Origin: Acetobacteraceae bacterium
Lineage (GTDB): Bacteria; Pseudomonadota; Alphaproteobacteria; Acetobacterales; Acetobacteraceae
Direction of reading: 5' to 3'
Length of the DNA stretch: 36,905 nt
NCBI GenBank assembly: GCA_024280945.1
Contig: JAMXLO010000021.1
Span: forward strand, 1-36,905
This document shows positions 35,426 to 36,905 of the stretch, piece after piece (the first letter of the stretch is position 1; the number at the start of each line of letters is the position of its first letter). The notes below the pieces were generated by a model. The model was not told where the DNA came from, ran no database searches, and saw only the letters and a program-made list of their open reading frames with translations. The position numbers were made by a program, and so were the translations under genes.

Positions 35426-35448
35426 GCCCGTGAACCGGCTCAACGGGC
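35426..35448 (+). terminator. Hairpin after the sugar operon, weak terminator candidate
   Basis: GCCCGT (35426-35431) and ACGGGC (35443-35448) pair across 11 bases, with two more pairs possible inside. It lies about 45 bases after the last stop of the operon. Only AAGTTTGG follows, so it is not a classical T-tailed terminator. Confidence 0.35.
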
Positions 35449-35568
35449 AAGTTTGGTAGAGTCGAGGTGTAGCGCGGTTGCTGTAGGCTGAACGATCTGT
35501 TGCCGCCCCTTTCGTTTGGCGGTGCCTCATTGGTTCGGCCATGGCTCCGTCTCCACACCCCGCTCATC

Positions 35569-35601
35569 GAACCGGACATGCAGATCTCCCGCATCCGGCT
35601 C
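35569..35601 (-). ncRNA. Group II intron domain V
   Basis: On the minus strand, 12 bases after the maturase stop, a 33-base hairpin pairs GAGCCGGA with TCCGGTTC in its lower stem. A two-base bulge and an upper stem TGCGG/CTGCA with a GAGAT loop complete it. This is the catalytic domain V of a group II intron. Domain VI and the 3' splice site should follow within roughly 35480-35568; a CCGCC/GGCGG hairpin near 35503-35522 lies there, but I cannot fix the exact intron end. Confidence 0.85.
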
Positions 35602-35613
35602 TCGGACAAGACC

Positions 35614-36903
35614 TCACGCCTTCACCCACGACACGTCGTGCCCAAGCCGGCCCAGTCGCACGAGCCCGAAGTGCCCGTAGAGGTGCGAGAGTGGATAGCT
35701 CCCGCCCCTGCGTCGCCTGACCTTGTGCTTGGAACGCAACCACCGGCGCAACCGCACAGCCGTGTAACTGTCGAGCGCGCGATACGCCTTGCTGACAGTG
35801 CCAACGCTGAAGTAGTTGGCCCATCCGCGTAGCGCGCGGTTCACCTTGCTCACCAGCTCTGTGGTCCCTTGCCAGGTCCCCGATCGGTCGGTCAACGCAT
35901 GGACCTTCTCGACCATGCGCTTGATGCTTTTCTTTGATGGCCGTTGACCCAGGCGTGCCTGGCCGGTTCTCGCCGAATACATCCGCCCAAACGTGTAACC
36001 TAGGAAGTCGAACTCGCCTTCCGGTACCTTGCAGATTCGTGTCTTCTCCTCGTTCACCGTGAGTTTCAGCTCGCCCATGATCTCGCGCAGTCGTTGCAGC
36101 GCCTCGTCGGCATTGCCCCGTCGGCACAGGATCACCAGGTCGTCAGCATAGGTCACGATGCGCGTGCCGAGACGTCGCTCCAGCCCGAGCTTCTCCCAGC
36201 CCAGCACGAACCGGCGCATGTAGAGATTCGCCAGCAGTGATGAGATGGGTGAGCCCTGCGGGATGCCGCGCCGCTGGTCCCGAGCCTCGGTCGTGCGTGT
36301 CTTCCGCCCCCGATCATCGGTTTCTTCGACGGGGCACTCCAGCCACATCCTGATCAGATGCAGCACGCGCCGATCAACGATCCGGCGCGCCACCGACTTC
36401 AGAAGGTCGGCGTGCGGAATGCTCCCGAAGTAGTCCGCGAGGTCGGCGTCAACAACGTCCGGATGGCCGCGGAACAGCAGTTCCTCCACATCGATCACCG
36501 CTTGTTGGGCATTACGCCCAGGGCGGTACGCGTATAGTTCTGGTGGAAGGTCGGCTTCGAAGATCGGTTCCAGCACCAGCATCGCTGCTGTCATGCAGAC
36601 CCGATCCCGCAAGGTCGAGATGCCCAGCGGCCTGAGTTTGCCGTTGGCCTTCGGTATATACACTCGTCTGATGGGAGCCGGTCGATAGCTCTCCCGCCTG
36701 AGCGCAAGCGCCAGTTCGCCAAGCCACCGCTCTACGCCATACGCGTCGATCTCCGCGAAGTCCTGGCCGTCCACGCCCGGTGCGCCCTTGTTGGAGCGGC
36801 ACTGGGCATAGGCGTGCGCCAAAATATCCTCGCGGCTGATCTTGTCGTACAGAGCGTAGAACCGATAGCCGGCTTCTGCCTTCGCTTTCGCGTGCAACGC
36901 CAT
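35614..36903 (-). CDS. ltrA: Group II intron reverse transcriptase/maturase (5' end probably beyond window)
   Basis: At least 429 residues are present. The reverse transcriptase core shows NKGAPGVDG (38-46), [13 protein letters not shown] (83-95), [16 protein letters not shown] (211-226) and the active site TYADD (251-255). Maturase domain X follows (about 345-400; [15 protein letters not shown]). No HNH endonuclease domain is seen. Relatives have some 40-60 residues before [16 protein letters not shown]. The first Met here lies only 2 bases from the window edge, so the gene most likely continues to the right. The protein helps the intron splice and move; with domain V next to it, the intron's 3' part looks intact. 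Confidence 0.93.
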   Translation of the reverse strand: MALHAKAKAEAGYRFYALYDKISREDILAHAYAQCRSNKGAPGVDGQDFAEIDAYGVERWLGELALALRRESYRPAPIRRVYIPKANGKLRPLGISTLRDRVCMTAAMLVLEPIFEADLPPELYAYRPGRNAQQAVIDVEELLFRGHPDVVDADLADYFGSIPHADLLKSVARRIVDRRVLHLIRMWLECPVEETDDRGRKTRTTEARDQRRGIPQGSPISSLLANLYMRRFVLGWEKLGLERRLGTRIVTYADDLVILCRRGNADEALQRLREIMGELKLTVNEEKTRICKVPEGEFDFLGYTFGRMYSARTGQARLGQRPSKKSIKRMVEKVHALTDRSGTWQGTTELVSKVNRALRGWANYFSVGTVSKAYRALDSYTAVRLRRWLRSKHKVRRRRGGSYPLSHLYGHFGLVRLGRLGHDVSWVKA

Positions 36904-36905
36904 CT

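Noticed and set aside
1-36905. CRISPR arrays, rRNA genes, riboswitches
   Set aside because: No regularly spaced direct repeats with unique spacers, no rRNA-like sequence and no recognised riboswitch core were seen on reading through.

Overview
The window reads as GC-rich DNA (low 60s percent by eye) from an alphaproteobacterium. The CYP153-type P450s with an adrenodoxin-like ferredoxin, the PF00839-type Cys-rich secreted protein and the Dpp-type importer fit that class. A member of the Acetobacteraceae or a relative is my guess, not something the sequence proves. Genes are mostly tightly packed and translationally coupled. Two gene-poor stretches of about 1 kb and several remnants mark the right half as accessory.

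Left part (1-6.4 kb): the first codons of an IS630-type transposase run off the left edge. A six-gene minus-strand operon follows, in transcription order: DppD-type ATPase, family 5 solute-binding protein, DppB permease, DppC permease, a small nucleotidyltransferase-like protein (PF06042 type) and DppF-type ATPase. The nucleotidyltransferase gene overlaps both neighbours, so it is part of the operon. A GC-rich palindrome lies inside the first codons of the dppC-type gene.

Middle part (6.6-16.4 kb), a catabolic region: an FAD-linked D-lactate dehydrogenase/glycolate oxidase-type enzyme, a 28-residue membrane miniprotein, a secreted Cys-rich repeat protein, an SCP-x-type thiolase, an alpha/beta hydrolase, then a [2Fe-2S] ferredoxin and two tandem CYP153-like P450s. 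An MFS importer and a NodB/PuuE-type deacetylase follow. The ferredoxin presumably feeds electrons to both P450s, which probably hydroxylate alkyl or terpenoid chains. No ferredoxin reductase is present in the window.

16.6-29.6 kb, signalling proteins and mobile DNA: a class III nucleotide cyclase fused to an AAA/NACHT-like ATPase but lacking the long C-terminal repeat region; a gamma-glutamyltransferase; an MFS transporter coupled to a secreted PRC-barrel protein; a 3' tRNA-Arg(CCG) fragment that looks like an attachment site; a 10-bp-phased repeat array; and a tyrosine integrase broken by two frameshifts. A full-length 1117-residue SAM-cyclase-ATPase-TPR protein lies on the opposite strand.

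29.6-35.4 kb: a five-gene sugar operon with a CUT1-type binding protein, two permeases, a GH4 glycosidase and a Gfo/Idh/MocA oxidoreductase with a four-Cys motif. It has no ATPase gene. The right edge holds the 3' end of a group II intron: domain V plus the reverse transcriptase/maturase gene, which probably continues beyond the window.

I did not find a clearly new system. The best candidates for a second look are the paired cyclase-ATPase proteins, the nucleotidyltransferase inside the peptide-transporter operon, the att/repeat region and the tandem P450 cluster.
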